DNA of 64,000 bases from JACVRW01 sp963808545 (GTDB lineage: Bacteria; Actinomycetota; Thermoleophilia; Solirubrobacterales; Thermoleophilaceae), in assembly GCA_963808545.1 (NCBI GenBank), contig CAWEGB010000002.1:1-64000 (forward strand), read 5' to 3'. The notes under the pieces were generated by a model. The model worked only from the letters and a program-made list of their open reading frames with translations, ran no database searches and had not been told where the DNA came from. Shown piece by piece: positions 25,550-34,598 of the stretch. Numbering within the stretch: position 1 is the first letter of the stretch; each line of letters starts with the position of its first letter. The position numbers were made by a program, and so were the translations under genes.

Positions 25550-27219
25550 GCCTCAAGCCCACGAGCGACCTGTGGTGGAAGAACGCGGTGATCTACTGCG
25601 TCGACGTCGAGACCTTCTACGACTCCGACGGTGACGGCTGCGGCGACCTGCGAGGCCTCACCGACCGGCTCGACTACCTCGGCGGCATGGGCGTGTCATG
25701 TCTGTGGCTGATGCCTTTCTACGCGTCGCCGGGCCTCGACGACGGATACGACATCTCCGACTTCTACGCGGTCGACCCCCGCCTCGGCACCCTCGGCGAC
25801 CTCGTCGAACTGGTGCGCTCGGCGCGCGACCGCGGGATCCGCGTGATCGCCGACCTGGTGGTCAACCACACCTCCGACCAGCACAGCTGGTTCCAGTCGG
25901 CGCGGGCCGACCGGGACTCTCCCTACCGCGACTTCTACGTCTGGTCCGACGAGCGGCCCGAGGAGAAGCCCGGCGACGTCGCGTTCCCCGACAAGGAGGA
26001 CTCCAACTGGGCCTGGGATGACCAGGCCGGCCAGTTCTACCTGCATCGCTTCTACTCACACCAGCCCGACCTGAACGTTGCCAATCCCGAGGTGCGCGAC
26101 GAGATCGCACAGGTCATGGGCTACTGGATCGAGCAGGGCCTGTCGGGCTTTCGCGTGGACGCTGTGCCGTTTCTCCTCGAGCCCATGGGGATGCCCGACG
26201 GAGCGCTGGTGGACCCGCATGAGCTGGTACGCGACCTGCGGGCGTTCACCGCACGGCGAAACGGCGAGGCGATGCTCTTGGGGGAGGTCAACCGCGTATA
26301 CCCAGAGGCACGCGAGTTCTTCGGCGACGAGGACGGCGACGAGCTGCACATGCTCTTCGACTTCGTCGGGATGCAGGCCATGTACCTGGCTCTCGCCCGG
26401 GGCGACGCGGCGCCGCTGCGGACCGCTCTGCAGGAGGCGCCGGAGATCCCGCAGGACTGTCAGTGGGGGCGCTTCGTGCGAAACCACGACGAGCTGACGC
26501 TCGACAAGCTCTCCGACTCCGAGCGCCAGGAGGTGTTCGACGCCTTCGGCCCCGACGAGTCGCTGCAGCTCTTCGGACGCGGCCTGCGCCGGCGTCTGCC
26601 GCCGATGCTCGACGGCAACCAGCAGGCCATCCGGATGGTCTACAGCCTGGCCTTCTCGCTCCCCGGTACGCCCGTGCTGTTCTACGGCGAGGAGATCGGC
26701 ATGGGCGAGAACCTCGACATCGAGGGGCGCCTCAGCGTGCGGTCGCCGATGCAGTGGTCGGACGAGCCTCACGGCGGGTTCTCCACCGTTGCGGTTCGGG
26801 AGGCCCTGTGCCGGCCGGTGGTCGACGACGAGCGCTTCGGGCCGGCGGCGATCAACGTCGCCCGTCAGCGCCGTGAGCACGACTCGCTGCTCAACTGGTT
26901 CGAGCGGCTGATCCGGCGCCGGCGCGAGTGTCCCGAGATCGGGTTCGGCACGCTCGAGCTGCTCGATGCCGGAGCCTCGTCCGTGCTGGCTCACCGCTGC
27001 GACTGGGACGGTTCGGCGATCGTGGCGGTGCACGAGCTGGCCGGCGACGCGGTGACCGTGACGCTCACGCTGACCGGCCCGGACGACGCCGATGCCCTGG
27101 TCGATCTGTTCTCGGCCGACGTGCTTCCGCTCGAGAACGGGCAGGTGGAGCTGGAGCTGCAGCCGTACGCGTATCGCTGGCTGCGCATCCGCCGGGCATC
27201 GCGGCGCCTACCGCCCTAG
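25546..27219 (+). CDS. GH13 alpha-amylase family enzyme (trehalose-synthase-like)
   Basis: 557 residues. WWKNAVIYCVDVETFYDSDGDG and the four GH13 regions are visible: VIADLVVNHTSDQH, GFRVDAVPF (nucleophile Asp), LLGEVNRVYPE (acid Glu) and FVRNHDELTL (transition-state Asp). FYGEEIGMGENLDIEGRLSV resembles trehalose synthase/alpha-glucosyltransferases (TreS-like), but without a maltokinase partner here the reaction (isomerase or glucosidase) is open. The C-terminal beta domain runs from about residue 480. The start overlaps the flavin oxidoreductase stop. Confidence 0.85.
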   Translation: MSLKPTSDLWWKNAVIYCVDVETFYDSDGDGCGDLRGLTDRLDYLGGMGVSCLWLMPFYASPGLDDGYDISDFYAVDPRLGTLGDLVELVRSARDRGIRVIADLVVNHTSDQHSWFQSARADRDSPYRDFYVWSDERPEEKPGDVAFPDKEDSNWAWDDQAGQFYLHRFYSHQPDLNVANPEVRDEIAQVMGYWIEQGLSGFRVDAVPFLLEPMGMPDGALVDPHELVRDLRAFTARRNGEAMLLGEVNRVYPEAREFFGDEDGDELHMLFDFVGMQAMYLALARGDAAPLRTALQEAPEIPQDCQWGRFVRNHDELTLDKLSDSERQEVFDAFGPDESLQLFGRGLRRRLPPMLDGNQQAIRMVYSLAFSLPGTPVLFYGEEIGMGENLDIEGRLSVRSPMQWSDEPHGGFSTVAVREALCRPVVDDERFGPAAINVARQRREHDSLLNWFERLIRRRRECPEIGFGTLELLDAGASSVLAHRCDWDGSAIVAVHELAGDAVTVTLTLTGPDDADALVDLFSADVLPLENGQVELELQPYAYRWLRIRRASRRLPP

Positions 27220-27233
27220 TTCGGGGAGCAAGA

Positions 27234-27249
27234 TCGGGGTGCTCCCTGA
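27234..27249. promoter_or_regulatory. palindromic operator before the NmrA-like gene
   Basis: TCGGGGTGCTCCCTGA, an imperfect version (two differences) of the perfect palindrome at 31029-31044. Centred 43.5 nt before the ATG at 27285; the -10-like TACGGT (27273-27278) lies six bases before that ATG. Confidence 0.6.
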
Positions 27250-27284
27250 TGCCGTGCACCGGTCGCCCGGCCTACGGTCGGCCC

Positions 27285-28141
27285 ATGAACGATCACATCC
27301 AACATTCACAGCCCACCCTCGTACTCGGCGGGACGGGCAAGACCGGCCGCCGGGTGGTGGACGGGCTCAGGGCGCAGGGCTTGCCCGTGCTCATCGGAAC
27401 GCCGTCGTCTGAGACGCGCTTCGACTGGGAGGACCGCTCGACCTGGGAACCGGCGCTCGACGGCGTGGGCTCGGTCTACCTCAGCTATTACCCGGACATC
27501 GCCGTGCCGGGCGCGGTCGAGGCCGTGAGCGCGCTGTCCGAGCTCGCGGTGAGCAAGGGGATCCCTCGCATCGTGCTCCTGTCCGGTCGCGGCGAGCCGG
27601 AGGCCGAGCGAGCCGAGCAGGCCGTGCGCGCCACCGGCGCCGAGCTGACCATCCTGCGCTCCACCTGGTTCATGCAGAACTTCAGCGAGGACTACATGCT
27701 CGAGCATGTGCTGAGCGGTGAGATCCGGCTGCCCGGCAGGGACGTGCCCACGCCGTTCATCGACGTGCGCGACATCGCCGACATCGCGGTGGCGGCGTTC
27801 ACCGACGACCGGCATATCGGGCAGCTGTACGAGTTGACCGGGCCGCGCTCCCTGACCTTCGATCAGGTGGCGGCGGAGATCGCGGACGCGGCCGGCCGGG
27901 AGGTCACGCTACGAGCCGGTCTCGCTCGAGCAGCACGCGGCGGAGGCGCAGGCCGCCGGCGTGCCCGGCCGAGTTCGTCGACCTGCTCACCTACCTGTTC
28001 CGCGAGGTCGTGGACGGCCGTAACGCGGGCACGACCGACGAAGTACAGCGGGCCCTCGGCCGGCCGCCACGCGACTTCGCCGACTACGCCCGGGAGGCCG
28101 CCGCCAGCGGCGTCTGGAGGGCGTCGGCCGTCACCGCATGA
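27285..28141 (+). pseudogene. NmrA-like NAD(P)-binding protein, frameshifted
   Basis: The N-terminus has the NmrA Rossmann signature TLVLGGTGKTGRRVVDGL, followed by VYLSYYPDIAVPGAVEAV and LRSTWFMQNFSEDYML, typical of atypical SDRs that sense or use NAD(P). After DAAGREV, one extra base near 27906 and another in the C-run at 27964-27966 disturb the frame. Removing both gives a continuous reading (RYEPVSLEQHAAEAQ, then FVDLLTYLFREVVDGR) to the TGA at 28139. Its promoter region is shared in sequence with the 31.08-kb operon, suggesting common control by the regulator between them. Confidence 0.8.
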
Positions 28142-28148
28142 CTCGAAT

Positions 28149-31044
28149 ATGGTGAACCCGCCCGGCGACGAGGCCGGCACCACCGTGGAGTCCGAGCTGA
28201 CACTTCTGGAGCGCGAGCGCGAGCTCTCGATCCTCGAGGACCGGCTGGGCGAGGCGCGCTCGCGGCGTGGCCAGGCGGTGCTGGTCGAGGCGCCGGCCGG
28301 GCTCGGCAAGACCAGTCTGCTGCGGGCGGCAGGGGAGTCCGCCCGCGAGGCGGGCTTCCTCTGCCTGACCGCGCGCGCCACCGAGCTCGAGCGGGACTTC
28401 GCCTACGGCTGCGTCCGTCAGCTGCTCGAGCCGGTCGTGGCGAGGGCGTCGGAGGCCGAGCGTGAGGCCGCTTTCGACGGGGCGGCCGCGTTCGCGAGGC
28501 CGCTGTTCTCGCCGGCGGGAGGCCCGGCGGACTCGGGGTCCGTGGACAGCGCGTTCGGCATGCTGCACGGTCTCTACTGGCTGACGGCCAATCTCGCCGA
28601 GCAGCAGCCCCTGGCCCTGCTCGTGGACGACCTCCAGTGGGCAGATCCCGAGACGCTGCGCTACCTCAACTACCTCGCCCCGCGGCTGGATGGCCTGCCG
28701 GTGGAGCTCGTGGCCGCCGCGCGGCCGGAGGAGACCGTGGCAGGCGAGCTGCCGCGCCTGGCCGAGCGCTCCGGAGACGACCATCCTGCGTCCGCGACCG
28801 CTCAGCCTCGAGGCCACCGCCAGCCTGTGCGAGGCCGTGCTCGGCCAGGCGGTGGCCCCCGAGTTCGTGGCGGCATGCCGCGACGCCACCGGCGGCAATC
28901 CCTTCTTCGTCGAGGCGCTGGTGCGCGAGGTGAGCCAGCGCGAGCTCGTGCCCGATGCGGAGGCGTCGGCCCGGGTCAGGGGCATCGGTCCCGCGGAGGT
29001 GGCCCGAGCAGTCCTGCTGCGCCTGACCGACAGTCCGGAGGCCAGAGACCTCGTGCGCGCCCTGGCGGTGATGGGCGACGGCGCGAGCCTCGGCGAGACC
29101 GCCGAATTGGCCGAGCTCGGCGAGCCCGACGCCGCCGCGGCCGCCGACGTACTGGCGGCGATGTCCATCGTCAAGCGATCGGAGCCGCTCGAGTTCGCGC
29201 ACCCGGTGGTGAGGGAGGCCGTGTACGCCGACATCGGCCCGCGCGCACGTCGCCGCCAGCACGCCCGTGCGGCGACGATCCTCGCCGGCCGCGGCGCCTC
29301 CGAGGAGCGAGTGGCCGCGCAGATCGTCGAGTCCGAGCCGGCCGGAGACCCGGAGAGGGTGGAGCTCCTTCGCCGGGTGGCGGCCGCCGCGCTGGCACGC
29401 GGAGCACCCGCGGCGGCCAGCGCCTGGTTGCGCCGTGCGCTGGCCGAGCCGCCCCGAGCGGAGGACATGGCGGACGTGCTGCTCGCCCTCGGGTCGGCCG
29501 AGGTACGTCTCGGCAGTACCGACGCGGCGGATCATCTGACCGAGGCCGTCGAGCTCGCGGACGAGCCGGCGTTGCTCGGCCTCGCGGCCCGCCAGCTCGC
29601 GCTGGCGCTCAGCGTCTCGGGGCGCGCCGACCAGTCGGTTGACGTGCTCGAGTCCGCGATCGCCGTCGTCGAGCCGGTTGATCGCGAGCTGTCGCTGCTG
29701 CTCCAGGCCGAGGTGGCCTCGCACGCCCAGCAGGCCAGTCCCGAGATCCGCGGCCCGGCGGCCCGGCGGCTGGCGCGCCACGAGGATCTCCCGGGAGAGA
29801 CGCCGGGCGAGCGGCTGGTGGCGGCGAGCCTGGCCTGCGAGCGGGCGAAGCTCAGCCGTTCGGCGGCCGACGCGGCCGCGCACCTCCTGCCCGCGCTCGC
29901 CGATGGCCGACTGGTGGAGGAGCAGCAGGGCGACCTGATCGGTCCCTTCTACGACCTGGTGATCGGGCTCCTCGCCACCGACGAGCTCGCCCCGGCCCTC
30001 GCCGCCGTGGAGCGGGCGCTCGTTCACGCTCGCGCGCGGGCCTCCGTTCCCGGAGTGGCCTACCTCACCACCCGTCGAGGCAGGATCTTCCTGCGCCAGG
30101 GTGATGTCAGGCAGGCGGAGGCCGAGGCCTGGATCGCAGGCGAGCTCCTGTCCACCCACCGGATTCCCCTAGGCACCCCGTTCGCGATGGCCCTGCTCCT
30201 GGAGGCGCTGATCGAGCGCGACGACCTCGAGGGAGCCGAGCGCGCTCTGGTGGAGCCCGGTCTGTGCCTGGACATGCGCCCGGGTCCGAGCAACAACTTC
30301 CTGACCGAGTCCATCGGCCGGCTGCACCTGGCGAGCGGGCGGACGGAGGAGGGCGTGGAGGCGCTGATGGAGTTCGGCCGTCGCGACGAGCTCTGGGGCG
30401 GTGCCAGCCCGCTGGCCTCGCGCTGGCGCTCACGGGCCGCGCTGGGGCTGGCGGTCCTGGGCGACCAGGATGACGCGCGCCGGATGGCCGCCGAGGACCT
30501 GGAGCGCGCACGGCAATGGGGCACCGCCACCGGCGTCGGCATCGCGCTGCGGGCGGTGGCCCTGGTGGAGGGCGGTCCGGCGTCGATCGATCGCCTGGAG
30601 GAAGCCGCGGAGGTCCTCGACCGCTCACCCTCGCGCCTCGAGCAGGCCCGGGCGCTCACCGATCTGGGGGCGGCTCTGCGGCGGGCCAACCGCAGAGCGG
30701 AGGCCCGCGGCGTGCTGCGGAACGCACTCGACCGGGCCGAGCGCTGCGGCGCGCGGGCGCTCGCGAACCGCACCCGGACCGAGCTGCGGGCCGCGGGCGG
30801 GCCCACCAGCGATCCCGAGGGCACCGGCGTGGAGCAGCTCACGGTCTCGGAGCGACGCGTGGCCGAGCTGGCCGCGGACGGGCACAGCAACCCGGAGATC
30901 GCGCAGACGCTGTTCGTGACCCGCAAGACGGTGGAGACGCACCTCGGCCGCGTGTACCGCAAGCTCGACATCTCCGGCCGGGGTGAGCTGACGGCGGTTC
31001 TGGCCGAGCCCAAGATCAGGGAGACGGATCAGGGAGCTCCCTGA
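28149..31044 (+). pseudogene. LuxR-family regulator with N-terminal AAA ATPase (LAL type), one frameshift
   Basis: The intended protein is about 964 residues: Walker A EAPAGLGKTSLLRAAG (about 45-60), Walker B ALLVDDLQWADPE, a long TPR-like middle, and a C-terminal LuxR helix-turn-helix (LTVSERRVAELAADGHSNPE, then VTRKTVETHLGRVYRKL). Near 28772, after LPRLAERS, the frame moves by one base. Gene length is one base more than a multiple of three, so a single extra base explains the break. The palindrome TCAGGGAGCTCCCTGA overlaps its stop codon. The flanking genes with the same palindrome are the probable targets. Confidence 0.85.
31029..31044. promoter_or_regulatory. perfect 16-bp palindromic operator at the end of the LuxR gene
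   Basis: TCAGGGAGCTCCCTGA is a perfect palindrome centred 42.5 nt before the ATG at 31079, the classical distance for a LuxR-type class II activator site if the transcript starts at the ATG. TACGGT at 31067-31072 is the candidate -10. The downstream sequence to the ATG closely matches that at 27260-27285. Confidence 0.7.
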
Positions 31045-31078
31045 CGCCGGGTGCGCGGGCGGCCCGTACGGTCGGCCC

Positions 31079-31147
31079 ATGCACACACTGATCACAAACA
31101 CCTTCCCGACCCTCCACGGCACCCTGCCGGCCGGGACCACCGGATGA
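31079..31147 (+). CDS. 22-codon leader ORF
   Basis: ATG at 31079 reads MHTLITNTFPTLHGTL and ends at TGA 31145-31147, overlapping the ATG of the DUF1772 gene (ATGA). The ATG sits six bases after TACGGT, exactly as at the NmrA-like gene. The peptide resembles the first residues of NmrA-like proteins (short polar start, then PTL...G..G), so it may be the stump of a lost NmrA copy, now kept as a translated leader that couples ribosomes into the next gene. Confidence 0.45.
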   Translation: MHTLITNTFPTLHGTLPAGTTG

Positions 31148-31620
31148 GCGGCGTGCCCTACGCGGCCACGCTGGTCACCGCAGTCGGCTGCGGACTGGCG
31201 GCCGGGGTGTTCTTCGCCTTCTCCACGTTCGTGATGCCCGCGCTGAAGCGGGTGACCCCGTCAGGTGGCGTCGAGGCCATGCAGTCGATCAACCGGGTGG
31301 CGCTGACCCCGCCCTTCATGATCGCCCTGTTCGGCACCGCGCTGGCGGCGCTGGGCCTGATCGTCTGGTCGGTCGTGTCCTCGGACGACCGGCCCACTGC
31401 CCTGATCGTCGCCGGCGGCGGGCTCTATCTCGTCGGGACGATCGGGGTGACCATCGCGGGCAACGTGCCGTTGAACGACCGGCTCGAGAGGGCCGACTCC
31501 GCGCAGGCCACCAGCGCCGGCTGGCACGACTGGGTCAACCGCTGGACCGCCTGGAACCACGTTCGTACCGCCGCCGCGCTGGCTGCCGCTGCGCTGCTGA
31601 CGCTGGCGCTGGACGGCTAG
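31144..31620 (+). CDS. DUF1772 (anthrone-oxygenase-like) membrane protein
   Basis: 158 residues with four transmembrane helices. AAGVFFAFSTFVMPAL near the N-terminus and NVPLNDRLERA, then HDWVNRWTAWNHVRTAAAL near the C-terminus are the conserved DUF1772 features; the conserved Trp and His residues are present. Some fungal relatives are anthrone oxygenases; in bacteria the role is unproven. First full gene of a three-gene operon with a cupin and a small monooxygenase-like protein. Confidence 0.8.
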   Translation: MSGVPYAATLVTAVGCGLAAGVFFAFSTFVMPALKRVTPSGGVEAMQSINRVALTPPFMIALFGTALAALGLIVWSVVSSDDRPTALIVAGGGLYLVGTIGVTIAGNVPLNDRLERADSAQATSAGWHDWVNRWTAWNHVRTAAALAAAALLTLALDG

Positions 31621-31655
31621 ACGCCACGAACACCTCACGAAGAAGGAGAACCGAC

Positions 31656-32243
31656 ATGGCCAGAACAGGCGATGAGCTCGTGAACCCCGTGACCGGACTG
31701 CGGACAGTGTTCCGCCAGACCTCGGATGACACCGGGGGCGAGCTGCTGCAGGTGGACTGGATCGCGGCGCCGGGCTGGACCACGGGGCCCGACCACGTGC
31801 ACCGCCTCCAGGCCGAGCGCTTCGAGGTGATCTCGGGTGAACTCGGCCTGCGGGTGGACGGCGTGGAGCATTTCCTCGAGGCCGGCGAGGTCCTCGAGGC
31901 GCCCGCCGGTGCCGCGCACGCTGCCTGGAACGTGAGCCGGGAGGACGACGTGCACGTGCTCGTGGACTTCCGGCCGGCGCTACGGACCGAGGTGGCCTTC
32001 GAGGCCCTCGCCGGCCTGGCCCGCGACGGCAAGACCACCAGGGCGGGCATCCCGCGCAATCCGCTGCAGGCGGCGGTCATCGTGCGCCACTACGAGGACG
32101 AGATCTACTTCGTCCGGCCGCCCCTGAGCGTGCAGAAGCTGCTCTTCGGGCCACTGGCGGCGCTGGGCCGGATGGCGGGCTATCGCCCGGACTATCCCTA
32201 TCGCCGGGCAGCCGCGGACCGCACGGTGGGGTCGACGGCGTAG
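31656..32243 (+). CDS. cupin-domain protein
   Basis: 195 residues. The cupin barrel is N-terminal: GPDHVHRLQAERFEVISGEL (His-x-His and Glu ligands) and EVLEAPAGAAHAAWNVS. The C-terminal part (about 110-195) is helical and ends with GPLAALGRMAGYRPDYPYRR. AAGGAGAA precedes the ATG by six bases. Probably co-transcribed with DUF1772; the next gene starts immediately after the stop. Confidence 0.8.
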   Translation: MARTGDELVNPVTGLRTVFRQTSDDTGGELLQVDWIAAPGWTTGPDHVHRLQAERFEVISGELGLRVDGVEHFLEAGEVLEAPAGAAHAAWNVSREDDVHVLVDFRPALRTEVAFEALAGLARDGKTTRAGIPRNPLQAAVIVRHYEDEIYFVRPPLSVQKLLFGPLAALGRMAGYRPDYPYRRAAADRTVGSTA

Positions 32244-32555
32244 GTGGCGATGATCGCTCGTGTCTGGAGCGGGGCGGTGCGCCGGGAGGACGGCGACGCC
32301 TACGCGGCGTGCGTCCTCGACACCGGGCTGGCGGGCTACGCCGCCACGAAGGGCAACCTCGGAGCCTGGATGCTGCGCCGCGACCGCGAGACCCGGAGCG
32401 AGTTCATGGTCTTCACGCTCTGGGACTCGCTGGACTGCCTCGACGCCCTCGCTCCCGAGGACGAGCGCTATCTGGTGGAGGACGGAGGAACCGTCGTCGT
32501 CTACGAGGCGGCTGGAGGCGCTCCTCCTCCGGCGGGCTGGAGGCGGGGATGCTGA
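32244..32555 (+). CDS. ABM/monooxygenase-like small protein
   Basis: 103 residues with a ferredoxin-like dimeric alpha/beta barrel pattern (MIARVWSGAVRREDGDAYAA, then GAWMLRRDRETRSEFMVFTL and YLVEDGGTVVVYEA). Similar small proteins are antibiotic-biosynthesis-type monooxygenases or heme-degrading enzymes; no catalytic residue can be named. Start GTG directly after the cupin stop, or ATG two codons later. Confidence 0.6.
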   Translation: MAMIARVWSGAVRREDGDAYAACVLDTGLAGYAATKGNLGAWMLRRDRETRSEFMVFTLWDSLDCLDALAPEDERYLVEDGGTVVVYEAAGGAPPPAGWRRGC

Positions 32556-32563
32556 TCGGGGAG

Positions 32564-32650
32564 CTAGGCGGACATGGTCCAGTCGAACCCGTCGAGGCCC
32601 CAGCCGAGGCCTGAGGCCACGAAGGCCCGCTTGCGCTGAACCCCGGGGCC
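32564..32650 (-). pseudogene. N-terminal stump of an MFS transporter
   Basis: One minus-strand frame reads QRKRAFVASGLGWGLDGFDW, then TMSA and a TAG. KRAFVASxLGWGLDGFDWTMY is the very conserved first-helix start of aromatic-acid/sugar MFS permeases. No start codon is left and the frame ends where the next helix should continue. A deletion scar with the rest of the transporter gone. Confidence 0.5.
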
Positions 32651-32662
32651 CGGATTCGGTGA

Positions 32663-33598
32663 TCAGGGCCGGCAGTCGAGCTCGCCGCCGGTCATCCCGT
32701 CGACGAGAGCCGCGACGTTGGCGGCCATCGCGCCGATGTAGGTGCCCTCGGCAGTGCCGCTCTCGCCGAGAGTGTCGGCCCACAGGTCGGCGCCCACCTC
32801 CGCGCCGGCCTCCCGGGACAGGGCCTGCTCGAGCCGCTCGCTCACGCCCGACTCCGGGAACACCGCCTCCACCCGCTCGTCCTCGATCTGACGGACCAGC
32901 CGTTCCACGTCCTTGGCTGACGGCTGCGCCTGGGTGGACAGCGAGGGGATGACCGAGCCGACGATCTCGATGTCGTAGCGGTCGGCGAGATAGGCGAAGG
33001 CGTCATGGGTGGTCACGACCTTGCGCCTGGCCGCCGGCACGCGCTCGAAGCACGCGGCGGCCTGCGAATCGAGGCGCTCGAGCTTCTCGACGTAGGCGGC
33101 AGCGTTGTCGGTGTAGGCCTGCCGGTGGTCGGGATCGGCCTCGATCAGGGCGTCGCGAATGGCCTGCACGGCGAGGATCGCGTTGCGGGGGTCCTGCCAC
33201 CAGTGCGGGTCGGTATCGGAGCCCACGTCGACGGTCTCGACCGAGCCGAGCAGGTCCACGACCTCGCCGTCGCTGCCGGAGCTCTCGATCAGGTCGTCGA
33301 GCCACACGTCCACGTCGCCGCCCGAGCGGACGATCAGGGCAGAGTCGGCCAGCGCCGCCGCGTCGCTCGGCCGGGGCTCGTAATCGTGCGGATCGGCGCC
33401 GCTCTCGAGGATCGCGTCGACCTCCACCAGGTCGCCCCCGACGTTGCGGATCAGGTCGGCGACCTGGGTGGTGGTGGCCACCACGGTCAGGCGCTCGTCG
33501 CCGGACCCGGTCTGCGAGTCGTCACCACAGGCGGCGAGGGCCGTCAGGGCCGGGGCGCAGAGCAACGCGACGACGAGGATGCGGGCGGGACCGGGCAC
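32663..33598 (-). CDS. ZnuA/TroA-type metal ABC transporter substrate-binding lipoprotein
   Basis: 311 residues. The lipobox ends at LTALAAC. Cluster A-1 features: VVATTTQVADLIRNVGGDLV, then SGADPHDYEPRPSD (first His ligand), DPHWWQDPRNAIL (second), VVTTHDAFAYLADRY (third) and a C-terminal Asp/Glu in LWADTLGE. Binds Zn or Mn outside the membrane; the short acidic linker replaces the His-rich loop seen in many ZnuA. No permease or ATPase gene is next to it here. Controlled by the palindrome just upstream. Confidence 0.9.
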   Translation of the reverse strand: MPGPARILVVALLCAPALTALAACGDDSQTGSGDERLTVVATTTQVADLIRNVGGDLVEVDAILESGADPHDYEPRPSDAAALADSALIVRSGGDVDVWLDDLIESSGSDGEVVDLLGSVETVDVGSDTDPHWWQDPRNAILAVQAIRDALIEADPDHRQAYTDNAAAYVEKLERLDSQAAACFERVPAARRKVVTTHDAFAYLADRYDIEIVGSVIPSLSTQAQPSAKDVERLVRQIEDERVEAVFPESGVSERLEQALSREAGAEVGADLWADTLGESGTAEGTYIGAMAANVAALVDGMTGGELDCRP

Positions 33599-33616
33599 GA
33601 GGCTGAGGGAGGATAC

Positions 33617-33631
33617 TGAGAATGATTCTCA
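33617..33631. promoter_or_regulatory. Zur/Fur-type operator
   Basis: TGAGAATGATTCTCA is a perfect 7-1-7 palindrome with the spacing and AT-rich arms of Fur-family (Zur, Fur, Mur) boxes. It lies 19 nt before the GTG of the metal-binding lipoprotein gene, right beside its -10-like TATCCT (33615-33610, minus strand). The lipoprotein family makes Zur or a Mn sensor most likely. Confidence 0.75.
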
Positions 33632-33748
33632 CCCGCGGCTGCGGCGATCGCGCACCTGGGTGACCAGCAGCCAGACCAGGAAGGCCACCACCGGAACGAA
33701 GTAGGCGATGGTGGTGAGCCAGTGGCCGGCGTGGGCGATCCAGAGCAC
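33629..33748 (-). CDS. 39-residue single-pass membrane protein
   Basis: GTG at 33748 reads LWIAHAGHWLTTIAYFVPVV, then AFLVWLLV and a basic tail QVRDRRSRG. One transmembrane helix with positive charge inside at the C-terminus. The TGA stop is the first three bases of the Zur-type box. Not recognised; the HAGHW motif before the helix is unusual. Confidence 0.5.
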   Translation of the reverse strand: MLWIAHAGHWLTTIAYFVPVVAFLVWLLVTQVRDRRSRG

Positions 33749-33754
33749 ACCTCA

Positions 33755-34591
33755 ATGGTGGCAGGCCCCGGCGTCTGCGCTAGCGTCCGCGTTCTGGACC
33801 TCGCGGGCTCAACAGTGCTCCTGACCGGCGCCTCGGGCGGAATCGGGGGCGCGATCGCCGTCGCTCTGGACCGCGCTCGCGCACGCCTGGTCCTCAGCGG
33901 CCGGCGCACCGACGCGCTCGAGGAGCTGCGCTCTCAGCTGGGCGACCGGCCGGAGATCGCCACCGCCGACCTCTCGGACGGGCCGGCCGCCTCGCGGCTG
34001 GCCGAGCGCGCCGGCGCGGTGGACGTGCTCGTGGCCAACGCGGCGCTTCCGTCCAGCGGGGCGCTCACCGACTTCACGCCCGAGCAGCTCGACCGCGCGC
34101 TCGACGTGAACCTGCGTGCCCCCATCCAGCTGTCGCGCGAGCTGGTGCCCGGGATGGTCGAGCGGGGCCGGGGTCACCTGGTGTTCATCTCGTCGCTGTC
34201 GGGCAAGGTCGCCTCCACCCGCTCCACGGTCTACTCGGCCACCAAGTTCGGCCTGCGCGGTTTTGCCTCGGGACTCCGTGAGGACCTGCACGGCACCGGC
34301 GTGGGGGTGACCGTCGTGTTCCCGGGGTTCGTGTCCGGCGCGGGCATGTTCGCCGACGCGGGCGTGGAGCTGCCGCGCTACGTGGGCACCTGCACGCCGG
34401 AGGAGGTGGCGGCGGCGGTGGTACGCGGCGTGGAGGAGAACCGGGCCGAGCTCGACGTGGCGCCCTTCGGCCTGCGCGCGGGCGTCTTTCTCTCCTCGAT
34501 CGCTCCGGTCACTGCGGCGCGCCTGCAGCGCCGCCTGGGCGCGGAGCGCCTGGCCGAGGCCATGGCCGAAGGTCAGGCCGGCAAGCGCTGA
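33755..34591 (+). CDS. short-chain dehydrogenase/reductase
   Basis: 279 residues from ATG 33755. Motifs: TGASGGIGGAIA (cofactor), VDVLVANAALPS (NAG-type), catalytic Ser in FISSLSGKVA and Tyr-x3-Lys in VYSATKFGLRGF. Classical SDR, substrate unknown; GRRTDALEEL suggests NADP. A CTG at 33794, seven bases after TAGCGT, would give the normal N-terminus (DLAGSTVLLTGASGG) and may be the real start. Converges on gnd with seven bases between stops. Confidence 0.85.
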   Translation: MVAGPGVCASVRVLDLAGSTVLLTGASGGIGGAIAVALDRARARLVLSGRRTDALEELRSQLGDRPEIATADLSDGPAASRLAERAGAVDVLVANAALPSSGALTDFTPEQLDRALDVNLRAPIQLSRELVPGMVERGRGHLVFISSLSGKVASTRSTVYSATKFGLRGFASGLREDLHGTGVGVTVVFPGFVSGAGMFADAGVELPRYVGTCTPEEVAAAVVRGVEENRAELDVAPFGLRAGVFLSSIAPVTAARLQRRLGAERLAEAMAEGQAGKR

Positions 34592-34598
34592 GCGGACC

